A program made the position numbers and the translations under genes. From the NCBI GenBank assembly GCA_951799405.1, contig OX637346.1, positions 7,525,215 through 7,589,214 of the forward strand: a DNA stretch of 64,000 nt, read 5' to 3'. This DNA comes from Agapetus fuscipes (taxonomy: Eukaryota > Arthropoda > Insecta > Trichoptera > Glossosomatidae). Below are positions 54,955 through 64,000 of this stretch, piece by piece. The notes under the pieces are model-generated. The model made no database searches, was not told the DNA's origin, and saw only the letters and a list, made by a program, of their open reading frames with translations. Numbering within the stretch: position 1 is the stretch's first letter; every line of letters begins with the position of its first letter.

Positions 54955-55240
54955 CAAATATTTTCACTGCGTTTAGTTTTCTTTGAAGTCATGATGAATG
55001 CATACAAAGTGCAGTGAAGGGATAGTTTCATTAATTCCCTTTCCAGCAGATATATCTCGTCTGCTTTTAATCCATAAAAGTGCAACGTTTTCAATCGCAC
55101 CCCGAAGTGCACGCAGCCTGCATCAAAACCACAGCCTTCCTTATCTCATCTCACTAATGACGTGAAGATTTCGCTTCACATAAAACTTAAAAATAAACAG
55201 ATTTGGCATGTGGGAGACTTCGAATTGAATTACATGTTAG
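54955..55240. other. Unassigned DNA
   Basis: No feature supported. Confidence 0.4.
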
Positions 55241-55244
55241 AGGA

Positions 55245-55400
55245 AGGAGTTAACACTGCATAGAACTGCTGTATTCCAAGTAGAATTTTACCAAAAATGT
55301 ACAGGAAATAAAACAGCACTTCAATTGATCGTTTTAGTTTCCATTTATTTTTATGGTATGCGATTTTTTTAAAGTTTGGACGAGAAGTTGTATACTTAGT
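55245..55400. mobile_element. MITE-A copy
   Basis: TACCAAAAATGTACAGGAAA, TAAAACAGCACTTCAATTG, CGTTTTAGTTTCCATTTATT and the end TTGTATACTTAGTG. Confidence 0.65.
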
Positions 55401-55451
55401 GTAATGCACTCCGAGTACTTTTACAATAAATAGTGCGTAAATTCTTCTGGA

Positions 55452-55530
55452 TACGTATTTAGAAAAATGTATAAAAACTACATCACTCACTAGGGTTGCA
55501 GTTGTATCTTTCATATATTTTTCCATTTAC
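55452..55530. mobile_element. MITE-B core
   Basis: AAAAATGTATAAAAACTACA, TCACTCACTAGGGTTGCAGT and TTTCATATATTTTTCCATTT. Confidence 0.6.
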
Positions 55531-55574
55531 GTATAAATTTAAGAATTTTAAAGAATTTACGTATAACGTAATGT

Positions 55575-55725
55575 TGTAGATTGAGACCTTAAAGGCAAAA
55601 CTGAATAAGTAACATATGAAGGTAAAATCAGTTTCTTAGATAAATGCACATTTTTTCTATTTTCTACGAGAAAAAAGGTGTGAAAATCCTGTTGTTTAAA
55701 TGTTTTTCATGAGCATTTTTTTCAT
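55575..55725 (+). repeat. Repeat family G copy
   Basis: ACCTTAAAGGCAAAACTGAA, TTTCTTAGATAAATGCACAT, GTGTGAAAATCCTG and TCATGAGCATTTTTTTC. Confidence 0.7.
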
Positions 55726-55729
55726 AATA

Positions 55730-56420
55730 AATTCAGTTACACACAATAAATGTTTTATCCACAATTTTTCAAATCATGAAATCAGCTGTTATTCAGTTTT
55801 ACGATATAGTGGCGATATATACTCGAGTTACAATTTTGCTATAGTTTTGTACAAGCTGCGAATGAGACTAACATTTTCGCTAGCAGACTGTAAAACTGCC
55901 AATTCGATGTTAAACCAAATTAAAACCAGTTACATTTGGAAAAAGTTTTCCCGGGTCGGGACGTGCCGCATTGCTATCTCCTGCGGTTTCCACTCGTGAT
56001 GAGGAAGGCAGAATGAGTGCAGGGAGGGGGGAAGAGCCCCATACAACCTTTCAGTTTAACAGCATATGCAGCTGCTGTGGTCGCACGTACCGGCAAAGAG
56101 GGAGATGGGAAATCGCGATTCTTAATCCGTTTTACGCTGCGGAGATTTTTCATTCAATTTCGGTTTACTCAATCATGCGATGATTGAAAACTCTCAAAAG
56201 AAATTTACAACTGAATTTCAGTTTGAACTATACAGCACAAAATAATATAATTCAGCTTTTGAGTGCTTTTTAATAGAAATTATTTTCTTTTTGTATTGAA
56301 TAATGGAACCGTCTAAGATAGAGATATCTAGCGCCAGATGGACGAAACTATTTATAGATAGTTGATGAGAATAAAATAAATTCAATTTCACTAATATTTT
56401 AATAACAATTACTGAGGTGA
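55730..56420. other. Unassigned DNA
   Basis: 55945-56120 is GC-richer. Its plus frame contains a CSCCGRTYRQRG segment that resembles nothing I know. Confidence 0.4.
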
Positions 56421-56424
56421 ACTT

Positions 56425-56575
56425 ATGGAAGGGAAGATCTGCAAGAGTTTCAGGGCTTACGTTCATTTGAGGTTAGATTTTTATGTTGCAAGTCCACATG
56501 CCGCATTTGTAAACGCAAACTTATACGTGAATCTTAAATGTACTATATCGTTGCAGCATATATTAAAAGATACAG
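56425..56575 (+). repeat. T-unit, 5' end missing
   Basis: TCTGCAAGAGTTTCAGGGCT, GCAAGTCCACATGCCGCATT, GTGAATCTTAAATG, CGTTGCAGC. Confidence 0.7.
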
Positions 56576-56579
56576 ACTA

Positions 56580-56880
56580 AAGGTGAAAAATTACAATATA
56601 GGTCTAAAAATAACATAGCAAAAGAGTCGTATCTCACAATTTTTAGTTATGGGAGAAAATACACCCAAAAACTTATATGAAAATAATTTCGGAACATGAA
56701 GCTATCTCGGACTGCCATTCCTTTAAGCCTTTATTGTCTGGCACTTAAAACTGCATTGCACAACAATAAACTAACTTTCACGGTCCGCTCCATTGGCTGC
56801 ACATATGATCCCAGTTCATACCTTCAGGGCGCAGCAGACCACCGTACTCATCAGCATATCCTTTACATTCAAACTCACGA
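56580..56880. other. Unassigned DNA
   Basis: No feature supported. Confidence 0.4.
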
Positions 56881-56884
56881 AAAA

Positions 56885-56972
56885 CATATTGAAATGAAGA
56901 CAGCACCTGCTGCGAGAGTTTAACTTAACATACGATTTCACTAAACGCTGTGGGTGAGTTTAAACGAGAACG
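56885..56972. mobile_element. MITE-A right half
   Basis: GAAGACAGCACCTGCTGCGA, CTAAACGCTGTGGGTGAGTT. Confidence 0.5.
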
Positions 56973-56974
56973 CG

Positions 56975-57278
56975 GTCCGGGGTCGCACAGGCCAACTTTT
57001 GTGATAATATGGAAATTCCGTGTGTAATGACATTGGGCAGCCAGCGAACTATAGAACTAGTAAAGCTGTGAATAGTGAACTATATGTAGAACTAGAAAAG
57101 CTGTGAACCACATAGGAAAATCGTCGTTTGCCTGGTGAATGCTTATTGTACCCAAAATACAGCCAGACAAAATTGTGGAAAACGTAAGAGTGAAACGTTG
57201 TTTTGTGTACTAAAATTTCAGTGTATTGCTGTTATGAAAGCATTTAGAAATTAATTAAACCACGTATAATATAATCTA
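56975..57278. other. Unassigned DNA
   Basis: A short direct duplication, TAGAACTAG-AAAGCTGTGAA, occurs twice at 57050-57105. Confidence 0.4.
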
Positions 57279-57279
57279 T

Positions 57280-57580
57280 CTATAATCTATAATCTAAGTT
57301 GCAAGGATATATTCATTTAAAGCTCTCAGATGTATGCCCACAAACAAACACGAATAGTTCGCGCTTACAAATGCTGATTGTGTACTTACAAATAAAATCC
57401 AAACCTCAAATGAACATAAGCCCTGCAACTCTTGCCGACATTCCCTGAAACAGGGGTGACATTGGCAAAGTTAACCATTTTTACAGTGTGGGTGGTCAGC
57501 CTCATACCAACCTATAAGTCATGGAATACGAGCAATAAATAACATTTAAGTATAAAAAAAACAACAAAACCTTAAAAAGA
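57280..57580 (-). mobile_element. LINE-1 3' tail (T-unit plus part of the UTR)
   Basis: CTATAATCTATAATCTAAG to CCAACCTATAAGTCATGG, then on into GAATACGAGCAATAAATAAC and AACAACAAAACC of the LINE-1 3' UTR. It abuts a plus-strand T-unit. Confidence 0.9.
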
Positions 57581-57582
57581 AA

Positions 57583-57765
57583 TGCGGACCACGCATACTG
57601 GTTCACTTGGCCACTCTCACCCCTGTTTCAGGGAAGGTCGGCAAACGTTGCAGGGTTATGTACACATGTAGCTTTTGCAAGCGTAAACTTGTATATGTGT
57701 AAGCATGCATTTAATATGAATTGTAAATCTTAACATACCTTTGCCGCTTAGATTATAGATTATGA
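57583..57765 (+). repeat. T-unit, diverged, with deletion
   Basis: GCGGACCACGCATACTGG, CACCCCTGTTTCAGGG, AGGTCGGCAAACGTTGCAGG, TTTGCCGCTTAGATTATAG. Confidence 0.8.
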
Positions 57766-57769
57766 AACA

Positions 57770-58230
57770 ATCGAATTAGAATGTAATGTGTAAAAAATTG
57801 TACCTGATTATATGAAATTTGTTAATGAAATCGGCGGTGCAGAGTATTTATTAACTGTAATCAAACTAAACCAAATATGAGGTAGTTTGTAAGTACCTAT
57901 TTGAATTCACATTTTTTCACAGCATTTGTTTATATTAATACTATTTAATAAATTTAGACGTTGTGGCAGCTTGCATTTCACATACAAAGCTCCTCCATGG
58001 CCTAGGGTTCTATATTCCCCATGGAAGGGTTGCGACTCACACAGGGTGGATAAAGGAAACGACGATTGTGCGGGCGGGTTGCGTTATCCTTTGAAACGAC
58101 CCTCGTATACATAGTTCCCTGTATGGAAATCATCGTGCGAGGAGAGTTGCAGCTGGATAAACTAAAATCTTTATAATGTTTTACTTAAAAAATCGTTCTG
58201 TTTGATTTAGGACCAATAATTTCAACGATA
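57770..58230. other. Unassigned DNA
   Basis: 57955-58120 is GC-richer, with CCATGGCC and CCCATGGAAGGG. No exon recognised. Confidence 0.4.
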
Positions 58231-58235
58231 GCAAC

Positions 58236-58672
58236 GATGGATGAAATAAAAGAAGTATGCAAGGACAGGAAGAAGTGGCGGCTAATCTGCAATGCTGATT
58301 TTTAATGTTGGTTTATTGGCTTGCTACATTTTTTGCATAAGACATTTTTTACTTTTTTTGTATAGATTTATTTTTAAGGTTTTGTTGTTTTCTATACTTA
58401 AATGTTATTTATTACTCGTATTCCTTGACTTATAGGTTGGTATGAGGCTGACCACCCATACTTTAAAAAATGGTTCACTTTGCCAATGTCACCCCTGTTT
58501 CAGGGAATGTCGGCAAGAGTTGCAGGGCTTATGTTCATTTGAGGTTTGGATTTTATTTGTAAGTACACAATCAGCATTTGTAAGCGCGAACTACACGTGT
58601 TTGTTTGTGGGCATACATCTGAGAGCTTTGAATGAATATATCCTTGCAACTTAGATTATAGATTATAGATAG
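58236..58672 (+). mobile_element. LINE-1 3' fragment: coding end, UTR and T-unit
   Basis: It starts in the last codons of the LINE-1 C-terminal region (GAAGTATGCAAGGACAGG, CTGCAATGCTGATTTTTAA), then the UTR and a T-unit nearly identical to 21518-21892. The high similarity points to a recent shared origin. Confidence 0.9.
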
Positions 58673-58689
58673 CAGATGTAACTTTAAAC

Positions 58690-59045
58690 TGAAAAAAAAA
58701 CTACCGACACGATTAAAATTAGTGCGTGTTTTTCATTCAGTGTAAAGTCGTTATGGTAACGTTGAAAATACCGGGCATATGAAGGATTAAGGCCGGTATA
58801 TTCAACGGTAACATATGTGAGTTTAAACTGATTAAAAAATACCCACACGATAGAATTAAGTGCGTCATTTTCTCTCAGTATAAATTCGCTATGTTAACGT
58901 TGAAAATACCGGGCCTATAAAGGATTAAGGTCAATATATGCAACGTTAGCATATTCACATATTTGAAGTTTAATTTAGTTTAAGCTGATTAAGAGCTTCC
59001 TTTTCACTTGGTATAAAGTCGCTATGCTAACGTTGAAAATACCGG
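58690..59045 (+). repeat. Three tandem units of the 43858 foldback family
   Basis: Three units of about 150 bp (starting near 58694, 58845 and 58985) each carry a CACACGATT-AA or derived start, TATAAAGTCGCTATG and AACGTTGAAAATACCGGG, followed by GGATTAAGG and a diverged inverse arm. The arms diverge more than in the single element at 43858. Confidence 0.75.
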
Positions 59046-59049
59046 GTCT

Positions 59050-59615
59050 TAGTGTGTATACCAGACTGTCGATCAAAGTATTCGCAGCGCCAATCAGTGC
59101 CAAATCACTTTTACAATCACACAAACAATTTATTTGCTCTGAAAGTTTGTTTGCTAGCAGTGCCAGAACAAGTATGAGTGGATACAACATGTGCTGTCAA
59201 ACGAACCGAGCAGAAGGGATTTCAACACGTTTCTGCCAAACGTCAAAACCACTCGGGGGCTCTTCAACACCTAATGAACTCATTAACAGTTAACGCCTCA
59301 AGAGAGTGAGAGCTCTCCCGACAGAGGGAAGCCGAGGATTTGTATTAATAAAACTTTTCCGCACCGATGGTGATATTATGAGTGTGTGCTCTGTCTCCCT
59401 GTACGCATGTCACCCTGGTACCCGCTAGCGAAACGAAACGACTTCCTCCAACAATCCATTGAGTTGCGCGGCCCTAATGATGTGTTGGCCTTTTGAAAGC
59501 GAGCCGCCCCGACAGCTAAGCGACGCGCTTTCTCAACAAGGAAAACCACCCATCATTTATCAACGAAAATATGTACTCACTCAAGAGAGTTTATACCTCC
59601 TTACACAACATGAAC
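59050..59615. other. Unassigned DNA, partly GC-rich
   Basis: 59430-59560 contains CGGCCCTAATGATGTGTTGG and AGCGACGCGCTTTCTC. It is unique in this window and unassigned. Confidence 0.35.
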
Positions 59616-59619
59616 CCCT

Positions 59620-59775
59620 GTTACTCAGAGTATAAAACATTTCGTAAATCTTACCTAAATTGCGTGAATCAAAAACGTATGGAATATACGACGACACTCA
59701 CAGAGAGTGATTTAGTTTTTATACATAATTTTTGATTTACGCAATTGATTTGAGTCGACGTATTTTTTTAAACTA
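59620..59775. mobile_element. MITE-B copy, best preserved
   Basis: TACTCAGAGTATAAAACATT, AAATTGCGTGAATC, ACACTCACAGAGAGTGATTT, ATACATAATTTTTGATTTAC and GCAATTGATTTGAGTCGAC, palindromic over about 150 bp. Confidence 0.7.
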
Positions 59776-59779
59776 GGGG

Positions 59780-60018
59780 AACAAGCAGATAAAAGGGAAT
59801 GAAAAAAAACTTTTCAAAGAAATATTCGGCAAGTCGTTATTTATGCGGTTTGGAAAAGTTCATGTTTTTTTTCTGTTGGGGTGTTTGATATATTTTTTGT
59901 AATTATTATTCAGTTACTGTAACAGTTGCATCGTTAAACTTTGAAAAGTATGAGTAGTGCAATCTGCAGTGGCTGGGAGCTGGTACCAGGGAAGCAGAAG
60001 TTATCAGGAGGTAGTGAG
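59780..60018. other. Unassigned DNA
   Basis: No feature supported. Confidence 0.4.
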
Positions 60019-60019
60019 A

Positions 60020-60150
60020 GAAATACTCCGAGTACAAACTATCACATGTAAACTGAACCGTAGCGTTTAGCTAAAAATTTAAGTAAACTAAAACGCTCAC
60101 TATAGGCGTTGTTTCAGTTACAATATATAAAACGCTTTGCTTGCGTTTTG
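60020..60150. mobile_element. MITE-A copy
   Basis: CTCCGAGTACAAACTATCAC, AACCGTAGCGTTTAGC, CTAAAACGCTCACTATAGGC, AAACGCTTTGCTTGCGTTTT. Confidence 0.7.
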
Positions 60151-60154
60151 TGAC

Positions 60155-60550
60155 AGGAGTATGGGAAAGAAGAAGTCGCCCCGGGGTCTGGCCGTTACAG
60201 CTGCTGGAGTGGATAATACTAGACTCTAATGAAACACTTGCAAACTCCACGGAAAACTGTTTCATACTACCCGAGCGCACTTCACGGTGTTCTCTTTGAG
60301 CTTTTCAGAGAATTAATAAAACCGATCGTTATGAAATTCATTATTAATTTTAATCGCCGGTAGAGTAACAATTTTACCTGAAATTGCTTGAAACTGATAT
60401 TAAAAAAGATTATTTTACCGTTAGGTACGTTGGTTTTTTATAAACCCAAAAAAACTGATACTAGCGAAAATTGGAACCACTAATTGTAAGACTTTGCCTT
60501 TGATATTTAAACGTGAAGTTAGCCGTATGTTTAGAGTTTAAGGATTATTT
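60155..60550. other. Unassigned DNA
   Basis: No feature supported. Confidence 0.4.
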
Positions 60551-60551
60551 A

Positions 60552-60552
<1 letters not shown>

Positions 60553-60608
<56 letters not shown>
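60553..60608. repeat. (AT)n microsatellite
   Basis: About 27 uninterrupted AT dinucleotides. Confidence 0.95.
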
Positions 60609-60609
<1 letters not shown>

Positions 60610-60610
<1 letters not shown>

Positions 60611-61410
60611 CATTGATTTTATCAGTTTGTAGGCACTAACATCACAACCGCGCCATCTCCTCACTGTCACCAATGTTCACTATAAACACTTGTAGCAATA
60701 TACCATGTTTTTCTTTTTCAATTCATCAACGATATTCAAATTCTTTTAATTGAAAAAAAGTTCACCCTCATTCAATTACTTTCTTACAATGTCATTCATT
60801 GTACACATTCAACATGTCGCAAAATAAATCATTCAATTTTGGATTTCTCTTACGCAATTTTAAATGTATTTTTTCCCCATTTATAATCTAAATGAACGCT
60901 TTATATTTGTGAATTAACTGTTCCCCCCTTCCCTCTTTTCCCTCACCCTCACAGTCATTAAGGGGGTGTGATCGGCAACCAGATTAAGGGGGCGACTCCA
61001 ATACTTTCCATATTAATTTTCCCTCAGGGAGGAAGAGGATTTGTCTGGTGTTAAGCCTCGCGAGATATACTATTGCCTGCGACTTCCCGCCGCACTTGCC
61101 AACAATTTCATTTTATTTTCGCGCGCGTTTTGCCCCCGCATCGATTCGCAATTATAATTCATAACGTGATTTTCGTTTTTTCAATTAAAACTCCGCGATA
61201 ATCGCATTTTCATTTCATTTCACTTACGAAATGAATTTTGATTTCATTTTTTGGTTATTGTCAATAGAACTCGGATGTAGAAAAGATTAATTACTTTGTC
61301 AATATGAATTGCCAATTTATTTTTGTGAGGTTGAGTGTTGAAAAGAAAAATGGTTTCACAGTTGTAACAACGTAATATTAGTAAACTAACTATGCAAAAA
61401 TGAAAACAAT
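60610..61410. other. Unassigned DNA with a GC-rich unique block
   Basis: 60925-61150 (AAGGGGGTGTGATCGGC, GTTAAGCCTCGCGAGATAT, TTCGCGCGCGTTTTGCC) is unique here. Possible regulatory DNA, unproven. Confidence 0.3.
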
Positions 61411-61414
61411 GTTC

Positions 61415-61475
61415 GTCTTCACGATTTGGTTTATTTTCTCAAGCGCTTTCGGCGTGTTATCAGGTTTATTGTAAG
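61415..61475 (-). repeat. Repeat family F copy
   Basis: Minus strand: CCTGATAACACGCCGAAAGC, GCTTGAGAAAATAAACCAAA. Compare 49090-49172. Confidence 0.5.
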
Positions 61476-61479
61476 ATAA

Positions 61480-63155
61480 GTAATTATACCCTACACTTAC
61501 TTACTTTTGGAAACTGCAAACATATTCAATTCAATATTTCAACGAATGAAATTTTGAAGAAATCCACCCACCTTTTGTAATCGCAACATAATAGTCTCTT
61601 ACGTATTTTATTTGAATCTCGTTACTCTTATTCGTAACACTTTCCTGTTTCATTCACCTTTTTTTATAACGGTTAAAAATGTATGGAAAATTTATGTTTA
61701 TGAACTGAATTTCTTAAGCAGTATCATCTCAAGATAAGATTACAAAACACCAGTACAATTTAGTATGCAAAATATCCCGTGGCATGTGCCTCGTGGAATT
61801 TGCATGCGCCGACCTCTCGAGGAAGACTTAATGCCGCTGAGTTGTCCTTACTGAGAGGAGAGAGCTCTCTCTATCCTTTTTTCATGCTTTAAACATGTAA
61901 ATGCGAAGTGGCTCTTCTCGTTCTTTCTGTCTCTCTTCAGCGTTTTATTATTTTAATGTTCACCTCTGACAGCGGCCATTCAAGAAAGTCTCCGAGAGAG
62001 TCTCTAGTACCGGTTCTTTTGACTACATTCACGCAAAGTAAAATATGTTATGTACAAGGTTTGTTGAAAAAAGTCTTTAAATTTTGATTAATATTGACAC
62101 TGTTTTTTTTTCATCTGTTGAAAATCGTACGGCGGTAAGGAATATTACCGTAAAGTAATGCACTATTTGTGAGGGCAGGATAAAAATAGAAACCAGAATT
62201 GTTTCGGAATCCCACGATAATGAGCCAGCGCACACATCATTGTTTCCTCATAATTTTCTTGGCAAAAATGACTGTATTATTCATTAGCCAAACTTTTTCC
62301 TGTCCCCAAAACTGAAAAAAAACTAAAAAAATATCGTGTTTTGAAACTATCTATGAGGTAAAGACTAGATAGCTGCATGAGCTCAAGGCTGTACCAAAAA
62401 GTGCAAATCAGAAGTGTATTATATCTAAGCAAAAAATAAATTATAAACTTTTCAAAGAGTAAGTAATTTCACATTTATTTTGAACAGACCTCGTGGATGC
62501 AACGATGAGCGTTGTTTACATGAATTCTGTTTAAACTTTCGGCCGCACTTTCTAGAAAGAATTGCCTATAAATATTCTCTTAGTTCATTGGAAGTTCATT
62601 ACAAAACGCACATACATCTTTCACACTTTCGCAACCATTATCTTCACAAATGCCAAAAGTTTATTGCAGCTGTAAACTTCAAATTACAATGCATGTACAT
62701 TTCTAAAATAATGATCATATCATTCAAATAGTTTATGATCAAATTATGTATATTTCGGTTTCCAAATGTATACAATCGAATGTGTACCGAGAATAATTGA
62801 AAATTGCTCTTTGTACACGAAATTGCAATTTCAATTATTAATTTTTAGCAATTTGCGGTTTAGTTCGCTGTTTGATTTGACGTGGTTGAAATAATTAAAC
62901 CTGCTGCATGATTTTATTGTTTCTTAAATTCTAGCATTTCAACAGACGAACTATTATATGGTTACCATATTACATTTTATCGAGGGTGGTATTAATGAAA
63001 GTGCTGTTTTTGAACTTGGACTCAATATATTTCACAAGAACTAGGATATGAAATACAACAATGAAGAAATAAATTGACAATACGAAAATAATTAGAATCA
63101 AGAAAGGCAGGACTAATGCAGTTCTCTACAATGTTTGTATCAGATTCCCTTTAGT
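61480..63155. other. Unassigned DNA
   Basis: A GC-richer patch lies at 61770-62040. The 83-codon frame at 62480-62731 shows no domain. No gene called. Confidence 0.4.
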
Positions 63156-63159
63156 TAAG

Positions 63160-63292
63160 AATATTCTAAATATAATATTCTGGCAAAATCTCGCAAGTCC
63201 CATTTCCCAATGTTTCAAGAACCATTCTTATGCCATACTATAAAAAGGCCAGAACTGTATGTAGCGTTAGACTAATATCGGAGCTGTCTAAC
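63160..63292 (+). repeat. Repeat family E copy
   Basis: ATATTCTGGCAAAATCTCGC, CCCAATGTTTCAAGAACCAT, TCTTATGCCATACTATA, TATCGGAGCTGTC. Confidence 0.75.
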
Positions 63293-63294
63293 TA

Positions 63295-63595
63295 ATAAGT
63301 AGTCAAGCGACCGTGGTGTTAAGTTAACTCTATGAATGAATCAAATGTGAACAAAATCTTAGAAAAAATCAACCGCAGTTTTTATTAAATTGAGCCCGTA
63401 AATAGTATGAATATAGTATCATTTTGTTTGGCTCATATCGATATGTTTTCGGTTATGAAGAAGCCAATATTATTTCGGTCGGTGAACATATTTAGCCGGT
63501 GTGGAGATGCATTAGCAGTAATCTTAAGCTGTTTAGTCTAGAGCAGATAAGCTTGCCTTGTCCTAAACACTTTTATGGCCTCCTCAGTATGCTGT
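63295..63595. other. Unassigned DNA
   Basis: No feature supported. Confidence 0.4.
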
Positions 63596-63597
63596 GC

Positions 63598-63750
63598 ATA
63601 ATGTATCAAGTACAAAACCTTACACATAAAGGCTATACCGAAAATTGTATGGAAAATGAAGCAGCGCATCTTGAGAGCGCTTTAGTTTGCATACATTTTA
63701 TAGTAGAACGTTATAGTTTAAACGTTAAATTATGTACTTGAAGTACTGGA
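63598..63750. mobile_element. MITE-A copy, complete ends
   Basis: ATCAAGTACAAAACCTTACA at the left is mirrored by GTTAAATTATGTACTTGA at the right. Core: AGCAGCGCATCTTGAGAGC, TTTAGTTTGCATACATTTTA. Confidence 0.7.
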
Positions 63751-63754
63751 GTAC

Positions 63755-64000
63755 GTGCGGCTTCCAATAATCTACGTGTATTTAGTCATAAATACAACCC
63801 TGAATAACATATATACGTAGTATGTATGTATACAAAAAAAATCATGTAAAAATTCGTGTAATTGTTTTTTTCAAAATATCACGATAATGCGCCAGCGTAC
63901 ACGTCATTTTAAGGTCAAAAATATTATAATACTGAAATCAAATTTTAAATCATGATATGAAGTATTGAATCACATGACTCATTAAGAATAATTTACTGAA
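63755..64000. other. Unassigned DNA at window end
   Basis: No feature supported. Confidence 0.4.

Noticed and set aside
55971..56183. Zinc-binding protein from CSCCGRTYRQRG
   Set aside because: Only one Cys cluster, no second ligand pair, no exon signals.

Overview
The window reads as AT-rich, repeat-dense nuclear DNA from an animal, most likely an arthropod (insect). This rests on non-LTR retrotransposon remnants, tRNA- and 5S rRNA-derived SINEs and many short palindromic MITE-like elements, with no bacterial-style operons or ribosome binding sites. The species cannot be named from the sequence. I could not support any intact cellular protein-coding gene. The window looks intergenic or intronic, and nearly everything recognisable is mobile DNA in various states of decay.

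The centre of the mobile content is a non-LTR retrotransposon, here called LINE-1. Its best copy (about 19864-21892) keeps a reverse transcriptase and a C-terminal region, but it is 5' truncated and frameshifted. Its 3' end carries a module of about 240-265 bp, here called the T-unit. The T-unit begins near CCTTGACTTATAGG and ends at CTTAGATT followed by a short TAGAT- or ATTATAG-type repeat. More than 20 further full, partial or decayed T-units lie across the window on both strands, most without LINE coding sequence, and at 6851-9071 they form a head-to-tail tandem array.

Other families seen here: SINE-1 (tRNA-like head; copies at 19659, 25851, 40018, 40568 and 49281), SINE-2 (50408), SINE-3 (tRNA-like head; 12594, 25046, 40686) and 5S rRNA-derived pieces (19268, 39928). 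MITE-A is palindromic, with ends like ACCCCAAGTATAAAA and a core like AAAACGCTCACTAGAGGCGC. MITE-B is related, with TTTACGCAATT arms. There are three foldback families (6492/54841, 43858/58690 and 25985). Unclassified dispersed families are D (18612, 25770, 51104), E (31570, 33655, 63160), F (49090, 61415) and G (43140, 55575). Decayed pieces of other LINE lineages lie at 36738-38210, 50180 and 53925.

Layout: 1-5 kb mostly unassigned, with LINE-1 and T-unit fragments; 5-9 kb MITEs, the foldback with a hammerhead-like core, and the T-unit array; 9-19 kb MITE-A copies and unassigned AT-rich DNA; 19-22 kb the SINE-1/LINE-1/T-unit cluster; 22-28 kb T-units, SINEs and a foldback; 28-36 kb MITE-A and unassigned DNA; 36-38 kb LINE fossils; 39-42 kb the densest SINE cluster; 42-50 kb foldback, MITE-B and long unassigned stretches; 50-64 kb SINE-2, T-units, tandem foldback units, some GC-richer unique islands and an (AT)n microsatellite.

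The points most worth a second look are the hammerhead-ribozyme-like core in the 6492-6704 foldback, the T-unit as a discrete module shared between LINE tails and a tandem array, and the 5S-plus-tRNA composite at 39928-40240. All copy boundaries were judged by eye and may be off by 5-20 bases.
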